DNA from: Verrucomicrobiota bacterium
GTDB taxonomy: Bacteria; Verrucomicrobiota; Verrucomicrobiia; Opitutales; Opitutaceae
NCBI GenBank assembly: GCA_023430565.1
Contig: JAEZAD010000237.1
Coordinates: forward strand, 1 to 47,342
Length of the DNA stretch: 47,342 nucleotides
Direction: 5' to 3'
Shown here: in pieces, positions 16,061-25,137 of the stretch
How positions within the stretch are numbered: position 1 is the first letter of the stretch
How the letters are laid out: each line of letters opens with the position of its first letter
Notes under the pieces: model-generated
The model's input: only the letters and a program-made list of their open reading frames with translations
What the model was told of the DNA's origin: nothing
Databases searched by the model: none
Program-made: the position numbers and the translations under genes

Positions 16061-18472
16061 TTACTCGGAGCGGAGGGCGGAGATGGGGTCGATGCGGGCG
16101 GCGCGGCGGGCGGGGAGCCAGCAGGCGACGAGGCCGACGGCGATCAGGAGGGCGGTCACGGCGACCACGAGGAGGGGATCCGACGCGGCTGCGTTGGGGG
16201 AGAGCTTTTGCAGCACCCAGCCGAGTCCGAAGGCGCCGGCGAGACCGATGGCGGAACCGAGGATGATCATGCGGAGCCCGGAGAACAGAATCATGCCGAC
16301 GACGTCGCGGGTTCGGGCGCCGAGCGCGATGCGCACGCCGATTTCGGGCGTGCGCCGCACGACGATGCGCGCGATCACGCCATAGATGCCGAGGGCGGCA
16401 AGGAAGAGTCCGAGTGCGGCGAAAGACACGAGGACGGTGCTGAGCAACCGGGCGCTGCCTGTGACGAGTTTGGTGACTTCGTGAATCGGGCCGAACTGTT
16501 GGGGAGCGAGATCGGAATCGAGGGCGGCGAGGGTCTGGCGCATGGGTTCGACGAGCGCGGCGGGATTCGAGGTGCGGACTGCCACGGCGACGTAGGTCCA
16601 GGGCTCCTGCGCGAGGGGGCGAAGCACGAGGAAGCGGCTCGTGCTCGGGACGGCACCCACGGAACGTTCGACGTCGGGAACGACGCCGACGATTTCGAGC
16701 CAGCCGGGATTGGAGGGGTCGGGGTTGCCGATGCGGCGACCCACGGCGTCTTCACCGGGAAACAAGGTTTGGGCGAGGGAAGCGTTGATGATCGCCACGG
16801 GGACTGAATTCAAGGTGTCGGCCGCGTTGAAATTTCGTCCCGCCTGCAACGAAATCCCGAGGGTGGCGAGATAGGAAGGGGAGACACCATTGATGTAGGC
16901 GACGGGTTCGCGGCCCGCGGGCGGCAGAGGCTGGCCTTGAGCGACGAGCGAGCGGGTGGAGAGGTAAGTGAAGACGGGGAGGGTCCAGGCCACGGTCGCG
17001 TTCTCGGCGCCGGGCAGGGCGCGGAGCTGGTCTTCGAGGCGGGTGTGGAAGGCGTAGATTTGTTCCTCCGTGCTGTATTTGGTGTCGGCCATCTTGATGA
17101 CGGCCTGGACGATCTTTGCCTGATCCCAGCCGGGATTCGGATTCACGAGTTGGTCGATGCCGCGGGTGAAGCCTGCCGCGCAGGCGAGGAGGATGAGGGC
17201 GTTGGCGAACTGGCTGACGATGAGGCTTTGTTGGAGACGGTTTTGGGCGCGGTCGCTGGTGTTGCCGCGCGTGCCGGAGCGGAGGGCGTCGTTGCCGCGC
17301 ACGCGGCTCACGCGCCACGCGGGCGCGAGGCCGAAGAGGATGGCGGTGAACGCCGAGAGGCCGATGGCGAAAATGAGGACGCGCCAGTCGAGGGAGAGAT
17401 GGAGATGGAGAATGCCCTGAGCGGATACGCGGCTCGCGATCCAGTCGTTGGCCCAAATTGCGACGAGGATGCCGAGCAGGCCGCCGCCGAGCGAAAGCAG
17501 GAGGCTTTCGGCGAGTTGGGGCCGCAGCAGGCGCGCTTGGGAAGCGCCCAGGGCGGCGCGAACGGCGAACTCGTGGGACCGGGCGACGGCACGGGCGAGT
17601 TGGAGATTGGCGAGGTTCGCGCAGGCGATGAGCAGGACGAAGCCGGAAAGGCTGACCATGAGGCCGGTGATGAGTTTGGTGGCGGGGTTGCGCGCGACCG
17701 ACTCGAGCGAAATGGCATTGAGTCCGTCCTCATTGCGATTGGCGGGGCGGGTGTCCTTCAACTGGCGCGCGACGGTGGCGAGGCGGGCGTTGAACTGGTC
17801 GAGCGTCATGTCCGCGGGCCGGCGGGCGATGATGTCGAGGGCCATTTCGGCGAGATTTTCCTTTTCGGCGGTGGTGAGGCCGAGGGGTCGCAGGATATCG
17901 GTGGGTCCCCACAGAAAGACGGACGTGAAGGAGGCGGGCATGACGCCGACGATCGTCACCGATTCGCCGTCGAGGCGGACGTTGGTGCCGATCACCGCCG
18001 GGTCGCCGCCGAACTGGCCCTGCCACATTTCATACGAAAGCATGATGACGTGATTGCCGGGCTGGTCTTCCTCGGGCGCGAACCAGCGGCCGAGTTGCGG
18101 CTTCAGTCCCAGCGTGGGGAGAAAAGCACCCGAAACGCGGGCGGCGTTGGCGTTGATCGGCGTGCGCCCTTCCGGGATGAGCGTGTAGCCCCAGGAGCGA
18201 AATGCGGCGAGCTGGGCGAAACCCTCGGTGGCGCGTTCGAGCTCGAGAAAGTCGGAGGCCGAATGCGGGGCCGAGGAGTTTTGTGGGTTGGTGCGATAGA
18301 TGCGGGCGAGGTTGTGGCTGTCGGCGTAAGGCAGCGGTTTCAGGACGAGCAGGTTCATCAGGCTGAACATCGAGGTGTTCAGGCCGATCCCGAGCGCGAG
18401 GGTGAGCAGCGCGATTCCGGTGAAGCCGGGGGACTTGAGGAGTTGCCGGAAGGCGAAGCGGAGGTCGTTCAT
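16061..18472 (-). CDS. ADOP-family ABC permease (copy 7), with its own sigma-54 promoter
   Basis: An 803-residue ADOP permease starting MNDLRFAFRQLLKSPGFTGI. An in-frame GTG at 18505 would add 11 residues, but that GTG lies inside the -12 box of a predicted sigma-54 promoter whose start point is near 18490, so ATG at 18472 is chosen. It belongs to a subgroup with the copies at 19915 and 22545: LGIGLNTSMFSLMNLLVLKPLPY in the first helix region and IACANLANLQLARA after the first periplasmic domain. The second half has ARIVVRRTPEIGVRIALGARTRDVVG, and the end is PARRAARIDPISALRSE. A promoter in front of this copy suggests that it and the copies to its left form a separate transcription unit. Confidence 0.93.
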   Translation of the reverse strand: MNDLRFAFRQLLKSPGFTGIALLTLALGIGLNTSMFSLMNLLVLKPLPYADSHNLARIYRTNPQNSSAPHSASDFLELERATEGFAQLAAFRSWGYTLIPEGRTPINANAARVSGAFLPTLGLKPQLGRWFAPEEDQPGNHVIMLSYEMWQGQFGGDPAVIGTNVRLDGESVTIVGVMPASFTSVFLWGPTDILRPLGLTTAEKENLAEMALDIIARRPADMTLDQFNARLATVARQLKDTRPANRNEDGLNAISLESVARNPATKLITGLMVSLSGFVLLIACANLANLQLARAVARSHEFAVRAALGASQARLLRPQLAESLLLSLGGGLLGILVAIWANDWIASRVSAQGILHLHLSLDWRVLIFAIGLSAFTAILFGLAPAWRVSRVRGNDALRSGTRGNTSDRAQNRLQQSLIVSQFANALILLACAAGFTRGIDQLVNPNPGWDQAKIVQAVIKMADTKYSTEEQIYAFHTRLEDQLRALPGAENATVAWTLPVFTYLSTRSLVAQGQPLPPAGREPVAYINGVSPSYLATLGISLQAGRNFNAADTLNSVPVAIINASLAQTLFPGEDAVGRRIGNPDPSNPGWLEIVGVVPDVERSVGAVPSTSRFLVLRPLAQEPWTYVAVAVRTSNPAALVEPMRQTLAALDSDLAPQQFGPIHEVTKLVTGSARLLSTVLVSFAALGLFLAALGIYGVIARIVVRRTPEIGVRIALGARTRDVVGMILFSGLRMIILGSAIGLAGAFGLGWVLQKLSPNAAASDPLLVVAVTALLIAVGLVACWLPARRAARIDPISALRSE

Positions 18473-18500
18473 GAAATTTGGCGGGGGATTGCGCGGTGTT

Positions 18501-18516
18501 TGCACGTGGCGTGCCA
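18501..18516 (-). promoter_or_regulatory. Predicted sigma-54 promoter P3
   Basis: On the minus strand the site reads TGGCACGCCACGTGCA: GG at -24 and GC at -12 with exactly 10 bases between. The predicted start near 18490 leaves an 18-base leader before the permease ATG at 18472. It is nearly identical to P1 and P2. It lacks the AGCGGGTA element that both of those share, so its activator could differ. Confidence 0.7.
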
Positions 18517-18561
18517 GCGGGCGTGAGATACCATTACTCCCTGTAGTTCACATGATTAAAT

Positions 18562-18583
18562 ATATCCGACGACCCTCGGATAT
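18562..18583. promoter_or_regulatory. Inverted repeat upstream of P3, possible activator site
   Basis: ATATCCGA, a 6-base spacer, then TCGGATAT form perfect 8-base arms centred about 57 bases upstream of the P3 -24 box, in unusually AT-rich sequence (GATTAAATATATCC). An enhancer-type site for a sigma-54 activator is inferred from position and symmetry only. Confidence 0.4.
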
Positions 18584-18679
18584 CCGGGCGGGTGCTGAAA
18601 ACGGAACAAAGGTTTCCCGCGAATGGGATCGAGGCCCGCGCGCTGTTTGGCGCGAGAGATCGGAAATCGGAAGGAGATC

Positions 18680-18858
18680 GTGCTCGTGATCGTGCTTCTA
18701 CTCGTGATCCAAGCGGCGGTCAGCAGTGAGAAGGAGGGAAGAGCACGAGCACGATTACGATCAACAGCACGAGACCGGCAGAAGCTGGGAGAACGATTCT
18801 ACTCATTTCTCTTTCGTCAGGGGTGGTCGAGCAGCGGGAGAAAGATAACGAGAACGAT
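18680..18858. repeat. Hexamer-armed hairpin repeat plus a second degenerate one
   Basis: The first hairpin has a left arm (18680-18709: GTGCTC, GTGATC, GTGCTTC, then GTGATC) and a right arm (18741-18773: GAGCAC twice, GATTAC, then degenerate units). The second has a weak left arm near 18800 and a right arm (18838-18858: GAGAAA, GATAAC, GAGAAC, GAT) that overlaps by one base the stop codon of the permease remnant at 18858. The layout is that of a normal gene junction although the gene has been lost. Confidence 0.7.
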
Positions 18859-18905
18859 TACTCAGCGCAGAGGGCGGTGAGCGGGTCGACTTTGGTGAGG
18901 CGCAT
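18858..18905 (-). pseudogene. C-terminal remnant of a tenth ADOP permease
   Basis: The last codons before the TAA at 18858-18860 read LTKVDPLTALCAE, the ADOP C-terminal signature (compare ATKVDPLTALRSE in the neighbouring copy). Upstream of about 18905 the similarity ends abruptly and unrelated sequence begins. The rest of the roughly 800-codon gene is missing. Confidence 0.7.
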
Positions 18906-18935
18906 CAGTTCAGTTCGGACAGCGGGCGGACGCGA

Positions 18936-19484
18936 ATGCCCGTCCGTTACGCTGGTCCGCTCGACGGATGGATTAATGGCGAACAGGTGCCGGACCGCGA
19001 AAAGGCGGGCAGCCGAGGCGTCGTCCTCACCGAGATTTACGATGCCGACGAGGCGCGTGGAGAGACGAAGCTCGCCGCCATTTCCGGACGCGTTCCTTGC
19101 GGGACCGGCAGCGACGTGGCGATCGGCGGTTTCGTGGTCACCGGAACGAAGCAGAAACGCGTGCTGGTCCGCGCCATCGGCGGTCCGACCCTGACGAAGC
19201 AGGGGCTGAGTGCCGGCGAAGTTCTCGCAAACCCGTCCTTCAAGGTTCACGACGCGCGCAACGGCAACGCTGTCATCGCGGAGAACGACAACTGGCACCA
19301 AGCCCCGAACGCGGCCGAGATGGTTGCCGAAGGCAAGCGTCTCGGAGCCGGGGGGATCGCGGCGGACGACACGACTTCTGCCGCTCTGCTGCTGACCCTA
19401 AACCCCGGCGTTTACACCTTCGTGATCTCCGGAGTCGGGAGCGGCAAAGGCGTCGTTCTCACGGAAATCTACGACGCCGACTGA
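18936..19484 (+). pseudogene. Fragment of a tandem-domain surface protein
   Basis: This 182-codon frame runs opposite to the array. It holds the tail of one domain (GVVLTEIYDAD at about 28-38) and one complete domain. The complete domain contains RVLVRAIGGPTLTKQGL, VLANPSFKVHD, VIAENDNWHQAP, AALLLTLNPGVYTFVISGVG and a second GVVLTEIYDAD before the stop. Such domains occur at the ends of large secreted proteins of Verrucomicrobiota and related phyla, usually behind a signal peptide and other repeats. None of that is present here; the ATG is merely the first in frame and no promoter or ribosome site is apparent. I read it as the 3' end of a transferred or rearranged gene that replaced most of a permease. 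It could still be expressed. Confidence 0.6.
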
Positions 19485-19914
19485 GCGGTTCATCGCTCAC
19501 CTGAGTGCCCAACGGGGCGGCGGTTGATCGCCTTTATGGGCAGATCAACCAAAGCAGAGGCCGCTCTCCTGTCGATGGAGAGCGCCGCCCTCCACATGGG
19601 TTGCGACCACAGATTTATTTGCCGGCTTTTCAGCGTCTCAAATTTAGATGTAGCTCCCCATCTTTTCATTCTGAGTCGGCCGAGAATCCACGTGTCCGGC
19701 CGTATGCGATTGTCGCTCTGGATTCTTCGCTTCGCTCAGAATGACAAAGGGGCGTCGGGCGGTGTGCTGGCGACAGGGCGGCTACAGTTTCACTTAAATG
19801 ACTGGAACTGTAATGATTGCAGGAGCCCGCTGGCGGGGCAGCTTTTCCCTTCCCAGCGAAGGAATCGCCTGAAAGGAGGCTCCACGTCCCGAAGACACGC
19901 GGCTGGAGCAAGGC
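19485..19914. other. Gene-free rearranged spacer
   Basis: These 430 bases lie between the surface-protein fragment and the next permease, and I see no credible gene. They contain a 27-base dispersed repeat (19720-19746) and a GGCTACAG boundary word near 19785. Base composition is lower in GC than the flanks around 19600-19670. Short open frames here translate the dispersed repeat. Confidence 0.5.
19720..19746. repeat. Dispersed 27-base repeat, copy 1
   Basis: The sequence from GGATTCTTCGC to CAGAATGACA recurs at 26394-26420 (two differences) and 46600-46626 (identical). On the minus strand it gives the familiar spurious peptide HSERSEESR. It is known from unrelated bacterial genomes as intergenic filler. 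Confidence 0.85.
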
Positions 19915-22338
19915 TCATTCGGAACGGAGGGCGGTGAGCGGGTCGACTTTGGTGGCGCGGCGGGCGGGGAGAAAGCAGGCGAGCGCCGCGGTGGCGAAAA
20001 GCGTGGCGGCGACGGTCGCGAGGGCGAGGAGGTCGAGACTGGCGACGCGCGGCATCAGAGAGGCGAGGAAACGCGCGAGGAAAAAAGCGCCGGCGAGGCC
20101 GACGACGATGCCGATGGCGCAGAGGAGGAGACCGTGGCGCAGGACGAGACCCAGGATGTCGGCGGGGCTGGCGCCGAGGGCGAGGCGGATGCCGAATTCG
20201 CCGGTGCGCTGGGCGACGAGGTTGGAGATCACGCCGTAGAGGCCGATGGCGGCGAGAAGGAGGCCGAGCACGGCGAAGGCGGTGAGGGTTTTGCCGGCGA
20301 GGCGGAGGTTGTGCTGCTGTTGGTCGACGATCTGGTGAACGGTGCCGACGTAGGCGGGGGCGAGGTCGGGATCGACTTCGGCGACGGCGCGGCGGAGCGT
20401 TTCGGTGAGGGATTCGGGCGCCTGGCTGCGGAGGAGGAGGTGGACGTAGCCCCACGGTTCGTGGGCGAGGGGTTTGTAGAGTTGGTAAGGCGTGGAGGGA
20501 TCGCGGGTGTTGGCGGCGACGTCGACATCGCGCACGACGCCGATGACCTCGGCCCAGTAGGGTTTGCCGCTGTCCATGCTGGCGATGCGTTGGCCGAGCG
20601 GGGATTCATTGGGGAAGAGGCGGCGGGCGAGGGATTGGTTGATGACGATGACGCGCGGGTCGGTGTGTTTCGGATCCGGGGCGAACAGGCTGCCTTCGAC
20701 GAGGGGGATACCCATGGCGGAGAAGTAGTCGGACGTCACCATGACGGTAAACGCGGCGGGGAGGTTGGGATCTCCCTGGGCTTGTCCGTCGGTGAAGACC
20801 TGGCGGTCGGCGGTGTAGGAGAAGATGGGGAGCGAGGTGGCGAGGGCGGCGTATTCGACGCCGGGGATGCGGCGGAGGCGTTCCTCGATGCGGCGGAAAA
20901 GCTCCATGCGCTGCGGATCGGTTTCGAGGTCGGTGCGCGTTTGGGGAATGGGGAGCGCGGCGGTGACGATGCGATCGGAGTCCCAGCCGGTGCGGCGCTC
21001 GAGAAGGTCGGAAAAGCCGCGGTGAAGGATCGCGGCGCCGCCGAGGAGGATGAGGGCGAGGGCGACCTCGCCGACGATGAGCAGCTGGCGGAAGCGGTGG
21101 TGGCCGCGGCCGGTGGTGGAGCCGCGGGCCTGGGATTTGAGGGCGGCGTTGACGTCGGCGCGCGAAGCGAACCAGGCGGGGGCGAGGCCGAAAAGAATGC
21201 CGGTGAGGAGCGAGATGGCGAAGGTGAGCGCGAGGATTTTGGGATCGAGGGAGAGGTCGAGGGAGTTGGCGGAGCCGGCGAGGAGGAAGTTGCGATCGAT
21301 GATGCGGTTGGTGGCGAAGGCGAAGCCGAGACCGAGCAGACCGCCGCCGAGGGCGAGAAGGATGGATTCGAGGAGCTGCTGGCGGATGAGGCGGGCGCGG
21401 GAGGCGCCGAGGGCGGCGCGGATGGCGAGGTCGCGAAGGTTGGCGGTGGCGCGGGCGAGCTGGAGATTGGCGAGGTTGGCGCAGGCGATGAGGAGCACGA
21501 AGCCGGCGAGGCCGAGGAGGAGCCACGAGATGCGGCGGCCGAGGGTGTCCATGAGCGACTCGTGCAGCGGAACGGCGCGGTAGCGGATTCCTGAATACGA
21601 CTCGGGGAAGAGTTTTTCCTGTTGGGCGGCGACGGGCGTGAGCTCGGCGGTGATGCGGGCGGGGCTGGCGGTTTCGGGCAGGCGGCCGATGAGGCTGAAC
21701 ATGCGGTAGTCGCGCCACTCCATCTGTTCCTTGGTGAAGTTGAGCGGGCGCCAGAAAGCGGTGCGGCCCCAGAGGAGGCGGTAGTCGAACGACGGCGGCA
21801 TGACGCCGATGATGGTGACGGGGTGGCCGTCGAGGCGCATGGACTGGCCGATGACGTCGGAAGTGCCGCCGAAGTGGAGTTGCCAGAAAGTGTGGCTGAG
21901 GAGGATGACCTGATTGCGACCGGGCTGGTGTTCGTCGGGGGTGAACGTGCGGCCGAGGAGGGGAGCGACGCCGAAGGTGTCGAAGAAATCTTCGGACACG
22001 AGGGTGCCGGAGATGCGTTCGGCGGGCTGGCCGGGTTCGGAGACGGTGAATTGGGTGGTGGCGACGGTGGTGAGCGACGGAAACGCGGTGAGCTGTTCGC
22101 GGATCTCGCGGAGTTCGTCGTAGGAGTAGGGGCGCGTTTCGGCGGTGCGGGTGGAGGCGACGACTTCGAAGAGTTGTGCGGAGTTGGGAAAGGGCGCGCT
22201 GCGGAAAAGGAGAGCGTCGACGACGCTGAACATCGACGTGTTGACGCCGATGCCGAGCGCGAGGGTGAGGAGCGCGATGGCGGTGTAGCCGGGGGAGTGG
22301 GCGAGGGAGCGGGCGGCTTGGCGGAGGGGGGCGAGCAT
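19915..22338 (-). CDS. ADOP-family ABC permease (copy 8)
   Basis: An 807-residue ADOP permease starting MLAPLRQAARSLAHSPGYTAIALL. It is most similar to copy 9 next door: both have LGIGVNTSMFS, IACANLANLQLARAT, RAALGASRARLIR, and GVISNLVAQRTGEFGIRLALGA in the second half, which suggests a local duplication. It ends PARRATKVDPLTALRSE. Both periplasmic domains are complete. It precedes the damaged stretch at 18858-19914, so transcription from P1 would meet that stretch after this gene. Start ATG at 22338. Confidence 0.93.
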   Translation of the reverse strand: MLAPLRQAARSLAHSPGYTAIALLTLALGIGVNTSMFSVVDALLFRSAPFPNSAQLFEVVASTRTAETRPYSYDELREIREQLTAFPSLTTVATTQFTVSEPGQPAERISGTLVSEDFFDTFGVAPLLGRTFTPDEHQPGRNQVILLSHTFWQLHFGGTSDVIGQSMRLDGHPVTIIGVMPPSFDYRLLWGRTAFWRPLNFTKEQMEWRDYRMFSLIGRLPETASPARITAELTPVAAQQEKLFPESYSGIRYRAVPLHESLMDTLGRRISWLLLGLAGFVLLIACANLANLQLARATANLRDLAIRAALGASRARLIRQQLLESILLALGGGLLGLGFAFATNRIIDRNFLLAGSANSLDLSLDPKILALTFAISLLTGILFGLAPAWFASRADVNAALKSQARGSTTGRGHHRFRQLLIVGEVALALILLGGAAILHRGFSDLLERRTGWDSDRIVTAALPIPQTRTDLETDPQRMELFRRIEERLRRIPGVEYAALATSLPIFSYTADRQVFTDGQAQGDPNLPAAFTVMVTSDYFSAMGIPLVEGSLFAPDPKHTDPRVIVINQSLARRLFPNESPLGQRIASMDSGKPYWAEVIGVVRDVDVAANTRDPSTPYQLYKPLAHEPWGYVHLLLRSQAPESLTETLRRAVAEVDPDLAPAYVGTVHQIVDQQQHNLRLAGKTLTAFAVLGLLLAAIGLYGVISNLVAQRTGEFGIRLALGASPADILGLVLRHGLLLCAIGIVVGLAGAFFLARFLASLMPRVASLDLLALATVAATLFATAALACFLPARRATKVDPLTALRSE

Positions 22339-22365
22339 AGGGACGAGCGATCGATCGCGAGCCTC

Positions 22366-22534
22366 GTGCTCGTGATCTTGCTCGTGATCGTGATCAGGGG
22401 GAGGCGGCGAGCACGAGCACGATTACGAGCACGAGCATGACGCCGAAGTCTGGAGTCGGTTCTTTCGCTTTCTCTTTCTCGCGTTTGTCGCGGGCGCCCT
22501 GACGAAAGAGAAAGATGAGAGGAAAGAGAAAGAT
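22366..22534. repeat. Two consecutive hexamer-armed hairpins between permeases 8 and 9
   Basis: Hairpin one has a left arm (22366-22395: GTGCTC, GTGATC, TTGCTC, GTGATC, GTGATC) and a right arm (22409-22438: GAGCAC twice, GATTAC, GAGCAC, GAGCAT). Hairpin two has a left arm (22459-22480, TTTC/TTTCTC type) and a right arm (22504-22534: GAGAAA and GAGGAAA units ending GAT). The first belongs to the GAGCAC version and the second to the GAGAAA version. Confidence 0.8.
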
Positions 22535-22544
22535 GGCCCAAGCC

Positions 22545-24953
22545 CTACTCCGAGCGGAGGGCGATCATCGGGTCGACTTTCGTGGCGCGCAGGGCGGGAA
22601 GCCAGCTGGCGAGGAGGGCGACGACGAGGAGGAGGGCGGCCATGCCGGCGAGGGCGAGGGCGTCGGGGCTGACGAGGCGCGGCATCATGGCGTTGAGGAG
22701 TTGGCTGACGCCGTAGGCGCCGGCGAGGCCGAGAAGGAGGCCGATGCCGGTCAGCTTGGCACCGTGGGCGAGGACGAGATTGAGGACGTTCGACGGGGTG
22801 GCGCCGAGGGCGAGGCGGATGCCGAATTCGCCGGTGCGCTGGGCGACGAGATTCGAGATGACGCCGTAGAGGCCGACGGCGGCGAGGACGAGGCCGAGGA
22901 CCGCGAAGCCGATGAGGAGGTTGGCGACGATGACGAGGTTGTGCTGGGAGCGATCGAGGGCCTGGGAAACGGTCATCACTTCGTCGGCGGGGAGGTCGGG
23001 GTCGACCTCGGCGATGGCGCGGCGGACGGTTTCGATCATCGAGGCGGGTGCGGCCGTGCGGATCGCGAAACGGACCCAGCTCCACGGTTCGTGCACCAAG
23101 GGGCGGAAAACCTGGTAGGGCGTGTTGGGATTGCCGATGGCGCCGGGCGATTCGGCGTCGCGCACGACGCCGACGATTTCGCTCCAGACGGTTTCGGCGC
23201 CGTTGATGGAGGCGAGGCGTTTGCCGAGGGCGCTTTCGTTGGGCCAGAGCTGGCGGGCGAGGGATTGGTTGATGATGATGACCTTGGGGTCGTCGGGCTT
23301 GATGTCGGCGGGCCACATGCGGCCTTCGAGGAGGGGGACGCCGAGGACGTTGAAGAACTCGGACGTGATCATCACGTGGCTGGCGAGCGGGAGATTGGAG
23401 GTGTTGGAGGCGTCCTGCTGTTCGGTGTGAATCGGGCGGTCGGTGCCGTAACCGTAGATGGGGACGCCGGTGGCGAGGGCGGCGGATTCGACGCCGGGAA
23501 GTGCGGCGATGCGGTCGAGGACCTTGCGGTGAAATTCGATGCGATCGGCGGGCTGCGGGAAACGCGTTTCGGGCATCGGAAGCGTGCCGGAGAGGAGGCG
23601 GGCGGTGTCCCAGCCTGGGTCGCGGTGGACGAATTTTTCGAAGCCGCGCTGCATGACGGCGGCGCCGCCGAGGAGGACGAGGGCGAGGGTGACCTCGGCG
23701 ACGATGAGGGCTTGGCGCATGCGGTGCTGGCCGCGGCCGCCGGTGGAGCCGCGCGACTGGGATTTCAACGCGCTGACGACGTCGGCGCGCGAGGAGATCA
23801 AGGCGGGAACGATGCCGAAGATGAGGCCGGTCGTGGCGGCGACGAGGAAGGCGACGAGGAGGACGGAGCCGTTAAGGCGGAGATCGAGGCCGTCGGGTTC
23901 GCCCGCAATGATGATGCTGGCGCTGAGAGCATGGTTGATCCAGAAGGCGAGGAGGATGCCGAGTGCGCCGCCGGCGAGTGAGAGGATCAAACATTCGACG
24001 AGTTGGTCGCGAATGAGGCGGGCGCGGGAGGCACCGAGGGCGGCGCGGATGGCGAAGTCGCGCATGGCGGTGGTGGCGCGCGCGAGCTGGAGGTTGGCAA
24101 GGTTGGCGCAGGCGATGAGGAGGACGAAGCCGGAGAGGCCGAGGAGCATCCAGAGGATCTGACGGCTGGTGTCGTCCATCTGCGCCTTGTGAAGGACGGT
24201 GGCGCGGTAGGTGAGCTCGTTGTAGTCCTGGGGGAAATCCTTCTTCTGGTTGATGGCGACGGGGCCGAGTTCGGCGGCGGCTTGTTCGGGCGTGGCGTTG
24301 GGGGCGAGGCGGCCGACGAGGCTGAAGGTGCGATAAGTGCGGCTGTTGAGCTGGTCGGGGCTGTAGTTGATGGGTCGCCAGAACGCGGACATGCCCCAGA
24401 GGAAACGCCAGTCGAAGCTGGCGGGCATGACGCCGACGATGGTGACGGTTTCGCCATCGAGGCGGAGGGTGCGGCCGATGACCTCGCGGGAGCCGGCGAA
24501 GCGTTGCTGCCAGAAGCGGTGGCTGAGGACGATGACGTGGTTGTTGCCGGGGCGGGTTTCGTCGGCGGTGAAACCGCGGCCGATGAAAGGCTGGACGCCG
24601 AAGGTGTCGAAGAACTCGGCGGACACGAGGACGCTGAGGACGCGTTCGGCGGGGCGGCCGGGTTCGGCGAGGGCGACCTGGTTGTAGCGGAAGGTGGTGA
24701 CGGAGCTGAAGGAGCTGGTGCGGGCGCGGATCTCGCGGGTTTCGACTTCGGAGAATTGGTAGCGCGGACCCTGGCGGGTGTCGGCGATGAGCTGATGAAG
24801 TTCGGTGCTGCGCGGAAACGGTGCGGTGCGAAGCAGGAGGGCCTCGAGGAGGCTGAACATGGAGGTGTTGACGCCGATGCCGAGGGCGAGCGTGAGGAGC
24901 GCGATCGCGGTGAACGCGGGGGATTTGAGGAGGGAGCGGAGGACGGGGCGCAC
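22545..24953 (-). CDS. ADOP-family ABC permease (copy 9), nearest to the ATPase
   Basis: An 802-residue ADOP permease that begins with GTG at 24953 (read as MRPVLRSLLKSPAFTAIALL); no ATG exists between the upstream repeats and the conserved N-terminus. Helix one carries LGIGVNTSMFSLLEALLLRTAPFP. The first hinge is IACANLANLQLARATTAMRDFAIRAALGASR, the second is NLVAQRTGEFGIRLALGA, and the end is PALRATKVDPMIALRSE, with PAL instead of PAR and MIAL instead of MTAL. It is the permease closest to the ATPase gene, 525 bases away across two hairpins. Confidence 0.92.
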   Translation of the reverse strand: MRPVLRSLLKSPAFTAIALLTLALGIGVNTSMFSLLEALLLRTAPFPRSTELHQLIADTRQGPRYQFSEVETREIRARTSSFSSVTTFRYNQVALAEPGRPAERVLSVLVSAEFFDTFGVQPFIGRGFTADETRPGNNHVIVLSHRFWQQRFAGSREVIGRTLRLDGETVTIVGVMPASFDWRFLWGMSAFWRPINYSPDQLNSRTYRTFSLVGRLAPNATPEQAAAELGPVAINQKKDFPQDYNELTYRATVLHKAQMDDTSRQILWMLLGLSGFVLLIACANLANLQLARATTAMRDFAIRAALGASRARLIRDQLVECLILSLAGGALGILLAFWINHALSASIIIAGEPDGLDLRLNGSVLLVAFLVAATTGLIFGIVPALISSRADVVSALKSQSRGSTGGRGQHRMRQALIVAEVTLALVLLGGAAVMQRGFEKFVHRDPGWDTARLLSGTLPMPETRFPQPADRIEFHRKVLDRIAALPGVESAALATGVPIYGYGTDRPIHTEQQDASNTSNLPLASHVMITSEFFNVLGVPLLEGRMWPADIKPDDPKVIIINQSLARQLWPNESALGKRLASINGAETVWSEIVGVVRDAESPGAIGNPNTPYQVFRPLVHEPWSWVRFAIRTAAPASMIETVRRAIAEVDPDLPADEVMTVSQALDRSQHNLVIVANLLIGFAVLGLVLAAVGLYGVISNLVAQRTGEFGIRLALGATPSNVLNLVLAHGAKLTGIGLLLGLAGAYGVSQLLNAMMPRLVSPDALALAGMAALLLVVALLASWLPALRATKVDPMIALRSE

Positions 24954-24957
24954 GCGA

Positions 24958-24987
24958 GTTGAGAGTTGAAGGGTTGAGAGATGAAGG
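24958..24987. repeat. Heptamer repeat (GTTGAGA type) at a permease start
   Basis: Units GTTGAGA, GTTGAAG, GGTTGAGA and GATGAAG begin four bases upstream of the GTG start of the 22545-24953 permease. The same word occurs at 38548-38606 and inside ispG. Confidence 0.75.
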
Positions 24988-24999
24988 CGGGGCGGGGTC

Positions 25000-25068
25000 G
25001 TGCTCGTGATCTTACGCGTGCTCGTGATCGAACCGGGCGAGCACGAGCACGATTACGAGCAAGAGCAC
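25000..25068. repeat. Hexamer-armed hairpin repeat (GAGCAC type)
   Basis: The left arm (25000-25029) is GTGCTC, GTGATC, TTACGC, GTGCTC, GTGATC. The right arm (25039-25068) is GAGCAC twice, GATTAC, GAGCAA, GAGCAC. The loop is nine bases, the tightest in the window. Confidence 0.82.
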
Positions 25069-25137
25069 GGGCTGCGGAGGGGCGCAGTGGGACTACACGC
25101 GAGGCTTCGCGAAAGTTGCGGAAGGCGCGCGGCAAAC

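Noticed and set aside
18503..18505. GTG start adding 11 residues to permease copy 7
   Set aside because: The codon lies inside the predicted -12 box, upstream of the likely transcription start.
19524..19937. Overlapping frames on both strands with FAQNDKG or HSERSEESR
   Set aside because: They translate the dispersed 27-base repeat at 19720-19746 and have no family features.
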